Shown here piece by piece: positions 11,490 to 22,400 of a DNA stretch of 64,000 nucleotides. The notes under the pieces were generated by a model. That model was not told where the DNA came from and ran no database searches. It saw only the letters and a list, made by a program, of their open reading frames with translations. Position 1 is the stretch's first letter. Each line of letters begins with the position of its first letter. Source of the DNA: Metellina segmentata (Eukaryota > Arthropoda > Arachnida > Araneae > Tetragnathidae); contig OX375873.1 of assembly GCA_947359465.1 (NCBI GenBank), forward strand, positions 89,859,978 to 89,923,977, in the 5' to 3' direction. Made by a program: the position numbers and the translations under genes.

Positions 11490-12904
11490 TTAGTTTTGAA
11501 AAGTCCTTGAATTTTTTTTGGATAAAAGTGTGGGAACCATGATTGCGTTTGATGTGATCGAAAACTCAATTTCATTGTATCTTTTACTATAGGTTCTTGA
11601 CTTGAAATTGATTCTCATTCCTCTTGGGAGAAAAACAGAGATAAAATGGCACTATTGAAGCATTTTTGTGTACCATTCATGTGCATGTTTTTGTGAATAA
11701 TATATGTTTATATAATGATGACCTGCTGGCAGGCATTGCAATTACTTGACTGTGGTATTTTGTTCCTTCTCATTTTGTAAATATTTCCTTTTGTGAACTA
11801 AGGAAATCTCACACATGTTGTGCTTTAAAAAATATATTTTATATATTTTTATTTGCTATAAATGAGTAAGGTATTTGATATGTATTTTCAATTCCAGTGT
11901 GCCAAATTATTCACTGCTTGGCCTTAATAACTTAGATTGTTAGAATTAAAGGGGTTTCTAAATGTCTTTTGTGTAATTATGAAAAGGTTTTCTAAACTAT
12001 GAGATTTAATATGTTTATTACTGTTTCATAATTATTCAGAAGCAAATGTGCACAATTTTTTATAACAATTGTGTTAAAGCCAGATTTCATTTTTGCAAAA
12101 CAAAGTGTACCTTTCCAGCAAGTGTTCAAATAAGTAATAGTACGGCACATTAGGAAAGCTTAATTTTGCTACTTTTTAATTGTTTCATTTTATTTTTCAA
12201 ACTCCAGGCCCTGGAAAACTAAAATTTATTTTAGCTCTCGAATTTTAACAAACACTATTTTAAACAAAATTTGCATGCACCTTAAATATTTCTTGTATTT
12301 ATACATTTTTCACCATTCCATTTCAATTTTTTCCTAATTTGTATAGCATAATTGCTTAGTTCCCCAATTTTGAAAGGATATATATTAAATATAAAATGAA
12401 TAAATTGTGAAAAAAGTAAATAGGTTGTTTTGATTTCCCATATTTAGTAAGGTCAGTCACATGATTGTTGCATAATGAAAAGACAAAAAAAATCCAGATG
12501 TTTGCAGGTATCATTAGAAAACATTTATAAAAGAAATTCAATTTAGTTTTAATTCTTCAGTACAAACCTTGATTCAAGTTATTTGTATGTAAATAAGAGG
12601 TTTATCCTCTTGGCATCTATGACCCATTAAAAGAATAGTAATGTTATTCATAAATGCTTCCTGTACGGTTGAATAACCTGGTGTATTGCTCTAATGTGAT
12701 GTTAATTAAATATCTATCTACCTGTTCAGTTGATTATTTTAGATTTTTATTTATGAAATAAAAAGCACATTTGTCAATTGAATTAGGTAAGTATAGTGAA
12801 TCTGATTTGGTTTTGTACTTTCATACATTTTTACGCAGGTGTCATTAAGCAAAATGGTTGGACTAAATATAGATATATATGAAAATAATTTTGCTGTGCA
12901 TTAG
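1817..12904 (+). CDS. GAA-like lysosomal alpha-glucosidase (GH31), 3' part, 8 exons
   Basis: Eight exons join in one frame: 1817-1965, 2046-2130, 2880-2936, 3181-3320, 7121-7209, 7921-7970, 8415-8588, 12839-12904. They sum to 810 bp, that is 269 residues plus TAG. All junctions are GT-AG. The product matches the C-terminal part of family GH31 enzymes of the acid alpha-glucosidase / maltase type, which release glucose from glycogen or maltose, in animals mostly in lysosomes. Visible hallmarks are [13 protein letters not shown] (end of the catalytic barrel), [30 protein letters not shown] and [10 protein letters not shown] of the C-terminal beta-sandwich domains. The catalytic aspartates lie upstream, outside the window, so activity cannot be judged. 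The longest introns are 3321-7120 and 8589-12838, both TE-rich. Human GAA is the closest relative I recognise, but a maltase-glucoamylase-like paralogue is possible, so I give no symbol. Confidence 0.88.
2046..2130 (+). CDS. GAA-like exon ([16 protein letters not shown])
   Basis: Acceptor TTTCAG, donor GTTTGT. It encodes [20 protein letters not shown] then MISPILEK, equivalent to the WGEALLITPVL block of human GAA. It ends in phase 0. Confidence 0.9.
2880..2936 (+). CDS. GAA-like exon (19 codons, [11 protein letters not shown])
   Basis: Small exon of 57 bp, phase 0 on both sides, acceptor TTACAG and donor GTAATT. It encodes [19 protein letters not shown], the conserved start of the proximal beta-sandwich domain of GH31 enzymes. 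Confidence 0.88.
3181..3320 (+). CDS. GAA-like exon ([14 protein letters not shown])
   Basis: Acceptor TGTTTAG, donor GTTTGA. It encodes [16 protein letters not shown]..., then [20 protein letters not shown], matching the RAGYIIPLQGP...TTTESRQ block of GAA. It ends with two bases of a Ser codon. Confidence 0.88.
4306..4687 (+). mobile_element. pogo/Tc1-like MITE, copy 1
   Basis: Bounded by inverted CAGTACAAAGT-type ends (right end reads ACTTTGTACTG) and flanked by TA on both sides (4304-4305, 4688-4689), the target duplication of the Tc1/mariner/pogo superfamily. 382 bp, no ORF. A second copy in the opposite orientation lies at 15666-16001; both contain a related block around CAACAAATTTTA and TCTTCTAATTTTGTG. 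Confidence 0.78.
5414..6900 (-). mobile_element. non-autonomous Helitron
   Basis: On the minus strand the element starts TCTATATAAATAAG at 6900 and ends CTAG at 5414, inserted between host A (6901 side) and T (5413 side). A hairpin (CCGA...TCGG) precedes the CTAG end by about 12 nt. These are the canonical Helitron signatures: TC start, CTRR end, subterminal hairpin, A/T target. No Rep/helicase ORF, so non-autonomous. Confidence 0.75.
7121..7209 (+). CDS. GAA-like exon ([12 protein letters not shown]...YWDDGES)
   Basis: Acceptor TTCTTTTAG, donor GTATGT. It completes the Ser codon, then reads [35 protein letters not shown] is a conserved GH31 C-terminal motif. The intron before it is 3.8 kb and contains a MITE and a Helitron. 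Confidence 0.88.
7921..7970 (+). CDS. GAA-like exon ([16 protein letters not shown])
   Basis: Only 50 bp. Acceptor TTCTAG, donor GTGAGT. With the preceding base it gives [17 protein letters not shown], corresponding to LERGAYTQVIFLARN of human GAA. It ends in phase 0. Confidence 0.85.
8415..8588 (+). CDS. GAA-like exon (distal beta-sandwich)
   Basis: Acceptor TGTTTCAG, donor GTAATT; 58 codons, phase 0 at both ends. It encodes [40 protein letters not shown] and on to QYRWDYDTM. The block [13 protein letters not shown] corresponds to VTVLGVATAPQQV of GAA. Confidence 0.88.
9262..9510 (-). mobile_element. tRNA-derived SINE, family B
   Basis: Related to 28990-29240: both start GTGCTTTAG(T/C)CAT on the plus strand and share CACACATTCACTYC and GAAGCCAGC...CTGACCACCA. 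Read on the minus strand it begins with a tRNA-like head (GGTCAGGGCGCTGGCTTC ... TTGATTCCATTC as a degenerate B box). The open frames inside are incidental. Confidence 0.65.
10391..11541 (+). mobile_element. hAT-type element, CAGGGTTCCCAC termini
   Basis: Left end CAGGGTTCCCACGG...CCTTGAAAAGTCCTTGAA, right end inverted AAAAGTCCTTGAATTTTTT...GTGGGAACC. These TIRs are those of hAT elements common in animals. No transposase is recognisable; the interior has a long AT microsatellite. The host site is known from the tandem duplicate. Flanks share only ATTG(T/C), so the 8-bp duplication is decayed. Confidence 0.75.
11439..11486. repeat. (AT)n microsatellite, ~24 units
   Basis: Uninterrupted AT dinucleotide run inside the hAT-type element near its right end. 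Confidence 0.95.
11561..12838 (+). other. GAA-like last intron, quiet part
   Basis: AT-rich intron sequence with no recognised exon or element before the terminal exon acceptor. Confidence 0.5.
12839..12904 (+). CDS. GAA-like terminal exon with stop
   Basis: Found by phase and homology: acceptor TTTTTACGCAG, then [21 protein letters not shown] and TAG (12902-12904). Phase 0 matches the preceding donor. The position corresponds to the final VSLLMGEQF strand of human GAA. The intron before it is 4.25 kb and contains a SINE, a tandem duplication and a hAT-type element. Confidence 0.78.
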   Translation: MSLSKMVGLNIDIYENNFAVH

Positions 12905-15665
12905 ACTCAGATTTTAATTTATTGCGTATTATTTCGAATGATCATATTTTTACTTGCTTCTTTCCACAAAAATTCATACTTTTAAATTTGTGCCTTAATC
13001 TGAGATGTCGTTAATTTTTTTTATTTAATATGCAGGTCTGTTCATGTGTGCATTGGAAACTAAAAATGAATTAAATTTTAATGTAAATTGTTATTAGATA
13101 TATTTTCAAATCAAGTAGATTTTTGTGATAGTTTAGTAGTTGATTTGATAATCTCTATGCTCAATGCAGGTATACTTTCATTCTGTGTTTCGTACTTATA
13201 TTTAAAAAGAAAATGAAATTCAGATTTCAATTAATACTTTACAAGATTTTTATTATTAATATACAATAAACTTGGTCAACAAGTATTTATACCAACATTT
13301 CATTTCAAACAAAAGCAATTGTCTTCAATAAATATACATAAATATTTCATTATCGTTATTTGACATACAATTATGTACAATATATAAGTAGACATATAAC
13401 CCCCACTTATCAGAACTGAGCACCCTTTGGACATGAAAAGTACGTATATGGGACATTCGCATTCATGTCCGCACTGCAGTGTCAGTGAAAATTATCACAG
13501 TTCTGCTAGAAACACAGAATCAAATGCTTGCTAGCTTAGCTGAAGGAAAAGATTGAAGTGGATTACATGGTTATTTTTTCGCGCAACACTTGACTTGTGT
13601 TGAACTGAATGCGTTGAAATGGATCAGCAGTCGATAAAAACATCAGCAATGAAATTTAAAGTGATTGTTTGTAATCATTAAGCATTTTGGTAGAATTGGG
13701 AACATATTGCCTTTCAAAGACCTGGAGGATAATGTATGTAATAAAGGGGTAGATAAGATTAAAAACAAAATTACTGTCACTTTTAGACTGTATAAAAAAG
13801 ACTGCTTTTTAATTAGTGAAATGAGAGCCCAAAGGTTTTGATTAGTAATAAAATCTATTAAGCTTACAAACTGAAAATTAAAATTCGAGAATAGCTCTGC
13901 TATGCAATATTAATGATGAATACTTAACTGGTTATTTGAAGTAATTTTATATTACAGAAGTAACGCTTGCGAAACAAATGTTACATTCTTTCATTTTATG
14001 TACAATATTGATTTTTAATTTGATTACATAATAATTTGAAACTTGATTTTTTGAATTTGCTTTGAAGTTGTCAAGAAAAGTATACTATTGTTCCCATAAA
14101 AATAAAATGCAAAAATCGTAAGTTTCTTTAAAGTTTATTCCAGATTACCTGGTTTCTACTGTAAAATTGTAGATCATCTCTGTTCAGTATGGCACAAAAT
14201 AATTGGTATTCGTTATTTCTAATTAAATGTATACGCCTGATAGATAGTGCTGGTTTTGTTACACAAATATTTGTATATTTCTGTACTAATTTATAATGAA
14301 AATCACTGGGTATTTTTATTATATTTTGTTCTTAAGTTTTTTGATAATTTGTGATTAAATTTTAAAAAATTGTATTGACTAATTTTGAAACACAAAATTT
14401 TGTTATATATCTGAATAAAGGAACCTAAAATGTCTTGTAATAAATCTGGGTCTTGGTAAATTTTGTGAAGCATTATAATATCAATGCTTAGTAATTAAGA
14501 TTTGACAACTTTTATTTTCACTTTGAATTGGAGCATTTGATTGGATTAGGATTACAAGAATGAAATCTTAACATTATTTCACATAAAAACTGCCATGGAT
14601 GTTTTAAAAACAATTTTTCCAATTTTCTTATTTAATAATTTATACTTTTATACACAACAATTATTACAATCTTTTTAACAGCAGATATTAAATCTTAATG
14701 TTCTATATAGAAGTTGTTGAATTATTAAATCGATTACTTGTATGTATTTAATTTATTTTTGTTTTATCAAACTTTTTTTTGTGTCAAACAAAAAAAAACT
14801 ATACTTTTATTTGTACTTGAATATTTTTGCAATTAGTTCTGAGGAATAAATTTCTTACCTTTTTCTCAAAAGCTTTTCAACAATTTGTTTTAATTATTTT
14901 CTTTAAGAGTACCATAAAAATTCATTAATTTTTGAATAAAATAAAATTTATGTATAGTATATGGTGCATTGAATTTGAAGCGAAATATTAATATTTTTAA
15001 AGTTTGCTATGTTTTATTCAACATCTTGTTTTATAATCTAATGCTTTTTTCCTATATATATGTAATCTAATTTAATCCTATCTTTGCTGCCATATATAAA
15101 AGTAATTCCTCTTAATATTCAACTCATTACTGATTTCCTATTCTGAACTAGAATCCATCTAAATCCATGCATCAAAAACTTCGAAAGTATTTCATTTTGA
15201 ATGCTGAATAGAAACACACATTTAACATGCAAACAATATATAGGCTATTCAAAGGACAAATACATTTTGATATATAAAACATATTCCACACATACATATA
15301 ACAAATAGAGACTAGATTCCAAAATGTAGCATGCACCTTTAGCACCTCAGCCATGAGGCATTGTTGAGACACGAGCAAGAACAAATAAAACAATCATTTA
15401 TAGTATTGCAACTACACAGTTCACTGAGTCAGCCAAATATCTACAAAATTATGCATACTGTGTAATCATATTTCAATACAATTATTAATTATCCAGTGTT
15501 TTCAAACATTAAAAAAATTTTCTCAGTAAAAATTTGATTGCAAATGGGAACTAGGTTACATGCTAGATATTGAGTGAAAACCAAATTGTATGCAACATTT
15601 TCATATTGTTATCCCAAAATTTAGCTATTTTCACTTCACATTAAGAATTTTTGTTTCGTAAAATA
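12905..15665 (+). other. GAA-like 3' UTR and convergent intergenic region
   Basis: AT-rich sequence after the stop codon with no convincing ORF. Several AATAAA hexamers occur; the first on the plus strand is at 13265-13270 and could be the poly(A) signal. The 3' UTR end cannot be fixed from sequence alone. Confidence 0.45.
13265..13270 (+). terminator. candidate poly(A) signal AATAAA
   Basis: First AATAAA downstream of the GAA-like stop codon (about 360 bp away). Other AATAAA hexamers follow, for example near 13330 and 14414, so this is only a candidate. Confidence 0.25.
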
Positions 15666-16001
15666 CAGTACAAAATCCAAACGTTTAGATAACAGTCATT
15701 TTTTTTCCTCTCTCTCTTTTTTTTTTAAAACATTTTTTTGACAATTTGTATCGAACAAGGAGTTAAACCTGGAAATAATTAATAAAACAACACAAAATAA
15801 TGGACATGTTCAGAGTATACCACACAAAAAAATTAGAAGATTTGCCAGTAAAATTTGTTGCATTGTATTAAAAAAATTATTCCTATTTATACATCTGCTA
15901 TTTTACTATTGAAAACGCAAAATTTGTGTGGGGAGGTGTGTGTTCAGATTTTTTTGACAAAAAATGCAAAACACAAAATCCGGATTTGGGACTTTGTACT
16001 G
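15666..16001 (-). mobile_element. pogo/Tc1-like MITE, copy 2 (inverted)
   Basis: Same termini (CAGTACAAA...TTTGTACTG) and flanking TA. 336 bp. The internal sequence TTAGAAGATTTG...AAATTTGTTGCA is the reverse complement of the corresponding block in the copy at 4306-4687. It lies between the convergent GAA-like and Ryk 3' ends. Confidence 0.78.
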
Positions 16002-16321
16002 TATATGGAATATAGAAGCTACTGTAGTATGGAAAATCTCACAATGCTCAGGATAACGTAGTCAATATTTCGTAATAATTTAAAATTTTAACAGAAAGTG
16101 TACTTCAACAAAGATATTTTGTAGGTAAGAAATGAACCAAGTTGCAATACTTTAAATTGTTAGTTCCTTATAACGAACTGAAAACATTTTGCACATCCCA
16201 GGAAAGATATAATTCTGCCTCATAAAAACAAGAGTCCATGATGAAGCCACTCAACTTGGTCGTGTCAGATTAACAGTGGCGGTGAAGGCATGATCAAGTA
16301 TGCAAAACACTTCAGTGAGAT

Positions 16322-16433
16322 TCAGATGAAGAGTCCTAATGCTTTGTGAAAGTTCTGTAAGCATTTCATCAGGTAAGTCACTGATGGTCTGTCTTCGGGC
16401 ATTGTTGACCAGCAACAGCTCATAACTTCGAAT
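16322..16433 (-). CDS. Ryk: Ryk terminal exon with stop
   Basis: Minus strand: acceptor TCTCTTAG. It encodes FEVMSCCWSTMPEDRPSVTY, LMKCLQNFHKALGLFI, then TGA (16322-16324). It matches VMACCWALDPEERPKFQQLVQCL...FHAALG of RYK. The last residues LFI could be a class II PDZ-binding tail, as in other Ryk proteins that end in a hydrophobic residue. The intron before it is 6.2 kb and full of TEs. Confidence 0.93.
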
Positions 16434-19400
16434 CTAAGAGAGCAAAAAAAACTTTCGTTATTCACACTAGATGATTGCACTGAAATTAAGTGTTAATTTT
16501 TCCTTCCAACTTTAACTCGTAAAATTTTATTGCCTTTAAAATTGGCGAATTCAGTGTGAAAGAAAAGGTTGGATTGGTTTTCTGGCTTGGCCATTTTTGG
16601 GCCAAGCTGCAGTAAACACAAGACTTGCAGATTCAGAAATGAGAAATCAACCCTGAGTAAGGAATCTAATCTTTCCTGCCTACCAACTCGTAATTTGCTA
16701 GTGCAGTGCGTAAACCCACTTAGCCCCATGGCAGCCCCTAAACCCATATTCCGTCATCAAGACAGACGTTTTTTAGAAAGATGAGGTCAAGACCAGGTCA
16801 GTTTTCTTTGAATGACAAGATCTTATCTATATTTTTCTAATACCCCATCAAGACATACACCAGGAGGGTTATGAACAATTTGAAAAACTAACAATTTCAT
16901 TTAAATTTATTGTATTTTTTATAAAGATATCTAAAAAAAAGCATTTGAAAGTTTAAAAAAAAATTAAATGCTATGTGTGGAAACTGAAGATACATCCTTC
17001 AAAAAATGTATTAAGATTACAATAAACTAGGGGGCCTACCCCCTGATCGCTAACGCTCGCCAACCCCCGGAGGATTGCTTCGCAATCCTCATTGGTTCGC
17101 TGCGCGAACCTATGCTCGCTGCGCTCGCATCAATGAAGACATGTGTCCTAGCATAAGGGATTGTTTACAAAATATGTTACCAAAAAAAATGTTTTTCAAA
17201 TCTAAATTTGCTGTATTACAGAAAAAATATATACAGTATCTCTAAAATCAAAATTCAAATGAAAACTTTGTGCAAATTTTGACTCGAAATGTGAGCGTTG
17301 CTTTGGAAATTGAATACCCAGCATGTTGTTTGTGTGTACATTTTCCCAGCACTCAAACGACCCACACTTTTTCATTGAGTTTGTTGCCGAAAGTTGTAGT
17401 GCAAGCGTCTAGTTGAACTATAATTGTTGGCCCTGAAAAGATCCTCCGCTTTCTTTGATTTCTATTATAAACTAACTGCTACAGCTCATTAAAATTTCCT
17501 TTTTATTTTCAATAAAATTTCATCCGATAACGCTATAAATTCAATCGATGCGCGAGACTTCGCGATAAACAAACAAACAGTACAATGTTGCCAAAACGCG
17601 ATTACAAATAACGTCTTTTTTGCGTGCCACGTAAGAGAATTATATATATAGACTAGGGGGCCTGCCCCCTGCTCGCTAACGCTCGCCAATCCCCGGAGGA
17701 TTGGTTCGCTGCGCGAACCTATGCTCGCTTCGCTCGCATCAATGAAGACAAGTGTCCTAGCAGAAGGGATTGATTACAAAATATATTCCAAAAAAAATAT
17801 TTTTCAAATCTAAATTTGTTGTATAACATAAAATATATATACAGTGCCTCTGGATTCAGAATTTAAATGAAAACTTTGAGCAAATTTTTACTCGCAATGT
17901 AAGCGCTGCTTTGGAAAATTGAATACCCAGCATGTTGTTTGTGTGTACATTTCCCCAGAACTCGAGCCACCCATACACTTTTTGACTGAGTTTGTTGTCG
18001 AAATTTGTAGTGCACGCGTCTTGTACTATAATTGTTAGCCTTGAAAAGGACCGTTTTTTAAATAGCCCTGAAAAGAGATCCTCCGCTTTCTTAGATTTCT
18101 ATTACAAACCGCAACAGTTCGTCTAAAATTCATTTTTTTCAACAAAATTTCATCCGATAACGCTATAGATTCAAATGACTCGCGAGGCTCCTAGTAAACA
18201 AACAATCGCACAATGTTGCCAAAACGCGGTAACAAATAACGTCTTTTTTGCGTGCCACGTAAGAGAAATATATATATAGATTTCATCCGATAACGCTATA
18301 GATTCAAATGACTCGCGAGGCTCCTAGTAAACAAACAATCGCACAATGTTGCCAAAACGCGGTAACAAATAACGTCTTTTTTGCGTGCCACGTAAGAGAA
18401 ATATATATATAGATTTCATCCGATAACGCTATAGATTCAAATGACTCGCGAGGCTCCTAGTAAACAAACAATCGCACAATGTTGCCAAAACGCGGTAACA
18501 AATAACGTCTTTTTTGCGTGCCACGTAAGAGAAATATATATATAGATATTGTACATAACTTAAATTTTTTAGATGATACATCTTTACAGTGCTGTAACTA
18601 GGCAGGTGTACCTGCACGGGGATCAAAATGCTGTGCACAAGAAATTAAATTTTTTAATTAAAAATTTTTCCTCCTTTCTTCTGCACGGTTTGGCGATTAG
18701 ATTTTGGCATACTTAGACCCTAGATGTCTCTGCTCACCAACATGAACATTCGAATGAATGGCAGAACTGACTGATATTTTCAACGTGCCTATGTTAACTT
18801 GCCTTAGGTTAGGTTACAGTGTGGATACAGCAATATGGTCACTATACTTGTGTTTACACGCATATGTGTTTGTGAAAACAGGTAAGAATGCAAATATTAA
18901 GATTATTTGACTGCAATATTTCGAGGATTTCATTAACAGACACGTGAGGAATGTGCTTGGATAACCCTGTCAATTTTGGTATGTTGGGTTTGTATAGTGA
19001 AGTGATTTGCAATGTTAAGGTTTTATGTACTTGTAGACTATTTCGTTTATAACGCTGTTTAATGTACCATTTGAGTTTTATAGTAAAATTTTAATAGTTA
19101 AATTCATATGCAACCAATTTTTAGGTTTTTATTATTTTCTGTAAAATGTTTTTGGTTGGAAAAACCATGGGAATATGGGGTACAAGGGCATCCAAGCAAA
19201 GGATATTTCGTCAAGTGCTTGTATTCGTTCTATAAATAATAGTAAACAGTATCTTATAACAGTTTTATACTTATACAGGCAACATGTTAAAAATAATATT
19301 TTTGTTTAGTTCTAGTTTTAAAATGTCTAAACTCATATGATTAATTATTATGATTAAACGAAAATTAGAAGAATGCAAGTCAATGTCACAACAGTTTGTT

Positions 19401-22400
19401 AAATGGTTAAGAACGGAGGAAGTGCGGAAGAGGTCAAATCTACTACTGCATCACAAGCTGATGATATAGTACATTTGACATCTACCCCTTCAATGAACGA
19501 CAATTCGCAGAGAAGCAAAAACAAGGAGCCTCTGCAAGAAGGAAAATCTACTGCTTCACAAGATATTTTACTACAGTTGCCCCATAATAATTCAAAAGAG
19601 GATGAACCTGCACAAAGTACTGTCTCAATATATCGATTATACCTTACGAAATATGTGATCTACTGTTCCAGAAAAAATACTGCTAAATTTTAAAAAATCC
19701 ACATTCCTAGCCTGCTTAATCCACATTTAAATTTATCTGTACCTGCTATTACAGATAAATTTAAATATTCCCTTGTCACACATGGTCCAGATCAAGGCAA
19801 CAACATTACTTTAACGCGTTGAAAGCACACGATTCAGGGCGAAAATTTACGAAGGATTAGTTTTATGTTAAACACGTTAATGGAGAAACTGTTAGAAGGA
19901 AATGGATTTTATATTCCATTAATCAAAATGAAGTATTTTGGACACAAATCGCATAGTCTTTCAGGCCCACAAAGAGGGTTTCGTGATTGAAGGCATCTTC
20001 ATCCTGTTATTCCCCAACATTGAAAATTCTCCGGAGCACCGAAATTTGTATGTGAAATGGGAAGTGATGGTAAAGAATCTAAAATCACGTAATGCAATTG
20101 ATGATTATGTTGATAATTCAACAAACAAGGCAAATATAAGGGATTAAATGCATGTATTTTGGAAATTAATAATTTTGCAATATTTGTGTACCTTGTGCAG
20201 CTCATAATCTAAATTTAGCTGGTGTCCACGCTGCATCTACAACTTCAGAAATGATTACTTTTTTGGTACTATACAGAGATTATTTAATTTTTTTCTAGTC
20301 CTAAATAACACGTTGAGACATTTTAATGAAGTGCCTTAAATTATCACTTAAAAGTTTTTTTGATGCAAGATGGTCATCAAAGGCCAGTGCAATTAAGGCG
20401 CTGTATTTACAATTACCTGAAATAATGATGGGACTGCAAACTATTGCAAACGAGTTTTCAAATCCGGAAGCTGTATTGAATGCAAAAATTGTACTCTTTT
20501 TATGTGTAGTAAAATTCTACAATGCATCAATCGAACAAATAAAGCATTACAACAGAAAGATTTGCCAATAGATTGTGGAACAAAATTAATTGCTGGATTA
20601 TGTAGTACTTTACAAGGGCTTCGAGACACAAGTTTTGAACAAAATTTCCAGGAAGTACAAAATTTGGCTGAAGAAATAGGTATAGAGAAGGGATTTCTTA
20701 ATATACGAAAGAGAAAAGTTAAGATAATGGAAATAGATGAAGCACCAGATGAAGGAAGTAACTTGGCACCCGAAGAATTATTTAAAACACAAACTTGCAG
20801 TGTGCTTGATACTATTGTTTCAAATAGATTGGCGTTATCAAAAAATGAAAACTATCTGTGATGATTTTTGCTTTCTCTATGTCTTGTCTTTACAATACAT
20901 GAGTGTTGCTGACTTTAAAAAAAAATAGGCTGCAGATCTCGCTATTATATATATAAATATAGCAAAGATTTAAAAAAGTACAAATTCCCATGTGAAATTT
21001 AGAGTTTTAAGCTCGAAGTAACGACTCGTATACAAAATATAGAAACTGCATTTCTGCTTGATATTCTACAGGCTCTTCATGATTTGGATTTATTTGATTC
21101 TTACCTAAATATCAATGTCGCTCTTCGAATATTTCCAACTCTTCCCGTTTCTATTGCTTCGTGCAAAAAAAGTTTTAGCAAGTTAAAATTAATAAAAAAT
21201 TATTTAAATCAACTATCGGACAAGAACGATTATCCAATCTGTATTATTTCAATAGAATATAATATCGTTAAAAATATTAATTATGATCATGTAATAAATG
21301 AGTTTGCTGAAATGAAAGCCGGAAAAGAGCAATTAAAATAAATCTTATTAAAAATATATTGTAATGCATTTGTTTTATTATTTTCCCAAATCTAATGCAT
21401 TAAGGGGCCTAAATGCAATTTCTTGCACAGGGCACTGGAATGGCTAGTTCGGCACTGCATATTTAAAATATATGTTTGTACCTCTCAGAGTAAATGATTA
21501 ACAACTGTAATTTGCTATAATTTTTTGACAAATTATTACTCTTGGGGTTATTTTGTATGAAGGTTTTAGCTATATTTATTCCATCTCTACTATTATAAAA
21601 GGAAGTGTTTGTCTTTCTGTCTGTGAGCAGTCTTGACGAATCCATGGCACTTACAATGATGAAATTTGGCACACAGGGTCCAAATTTTTTGCAATTTCTC
21701 TTTTGCGCCGAATTTTAAAATTTAATCTAGAACATTTTAAAATTAATTAATCGGAATTTAATTATAATTGTTATTTTTGAAATGGCAACAGTATAAAGCG
21801 ATCGCCAGATTCTAAATTTATTCTTTCTGTTTCATTTTCAGAGCAACGATTTCAGCGGACGAAACAAAACAAATAAAGTTTTTACTGGAGTTATGTAGTC
21901 CATTTTTCTATAGATCGTTGAAGATAGAGTAAAAATTTCAACGGGTTTAAAATCTGCGGAAAATTTTACATCAGATCGATACTTAAAAATATGATTTTCT
22001 TTAAATAAATAATTTTACAAATTGTAACTTTTCTATTTTTTCCCATACGAATTCGACCTTTGCGATCGAAGAATCACAAATTCCATTTCCTGCGCTAAAA
22101 CGATTCGAGTGAATTGAATCTCTTCTCAATTGGAATTTGGCCACATTTGAATATGACGAGGCCATCACGGCGTTGCCCGTGGTGGCCGTTTGCGAAGCAA
22201 ACCAAATTGCGAAGTAAACCAAAGCCGTTTGCGAAGCAAACCAAATGGGAATTCGTAGCAATCACTGGGGGTTAACTAGCAGTGGTCATACGTGATCCCA
22301 CGAAAAGCAACGGACAACGCCGTGCTGGTCACGCAGTGGTTAGTTTCTACTAAAGATATCAAAAAAAGCATTGGAAAGTTTAGAAAAGTGTTAAATGCAA

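Larger units (their letters stand above)
10051..11560 (+). repeat. 174-bp tandem duplication, second copy interrupted
   Basis: TGCAAAAGTAATTG starts the first copy at 10051 and the second at 10225. Both continue through AACAGAAATGTTGAATTGTA and AATCATTGATCTTAC. The second copy is cut by the hAT-type element 10391-11541 and resumes at 11542 with ATTGCGTTTGATGTGATC. Confidence 0.8.
17027..18546 (-). mobile_element. Helitron tandem array (2 full units + 2 partial 5' units)
   Basis: On the minus strand the array runs from TC (18546-18545) to CTAG (17030-17027), inserted between host A and T; unit B of the host duplication shows the empty site (AATAAA|TATTG). Units: 17027-17652 (626 bp), 17653-18280 (628 bp), 18281-18413 and 18414-18546 (133 bp each). 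Every unit begins with TC after (TA)n. Full units end in the CTAG preceded by a G/C hairpin (GGGGGC...CCCCC). No Rep/helicase coding. Confidence 0.85.

Noticed and set aside
19403..20861. Separate small genes in the plus frames between 19403 and 20861
   Set aside because: They are fragments of one decayed hAT transposase inside defined TIRs and target duplications.
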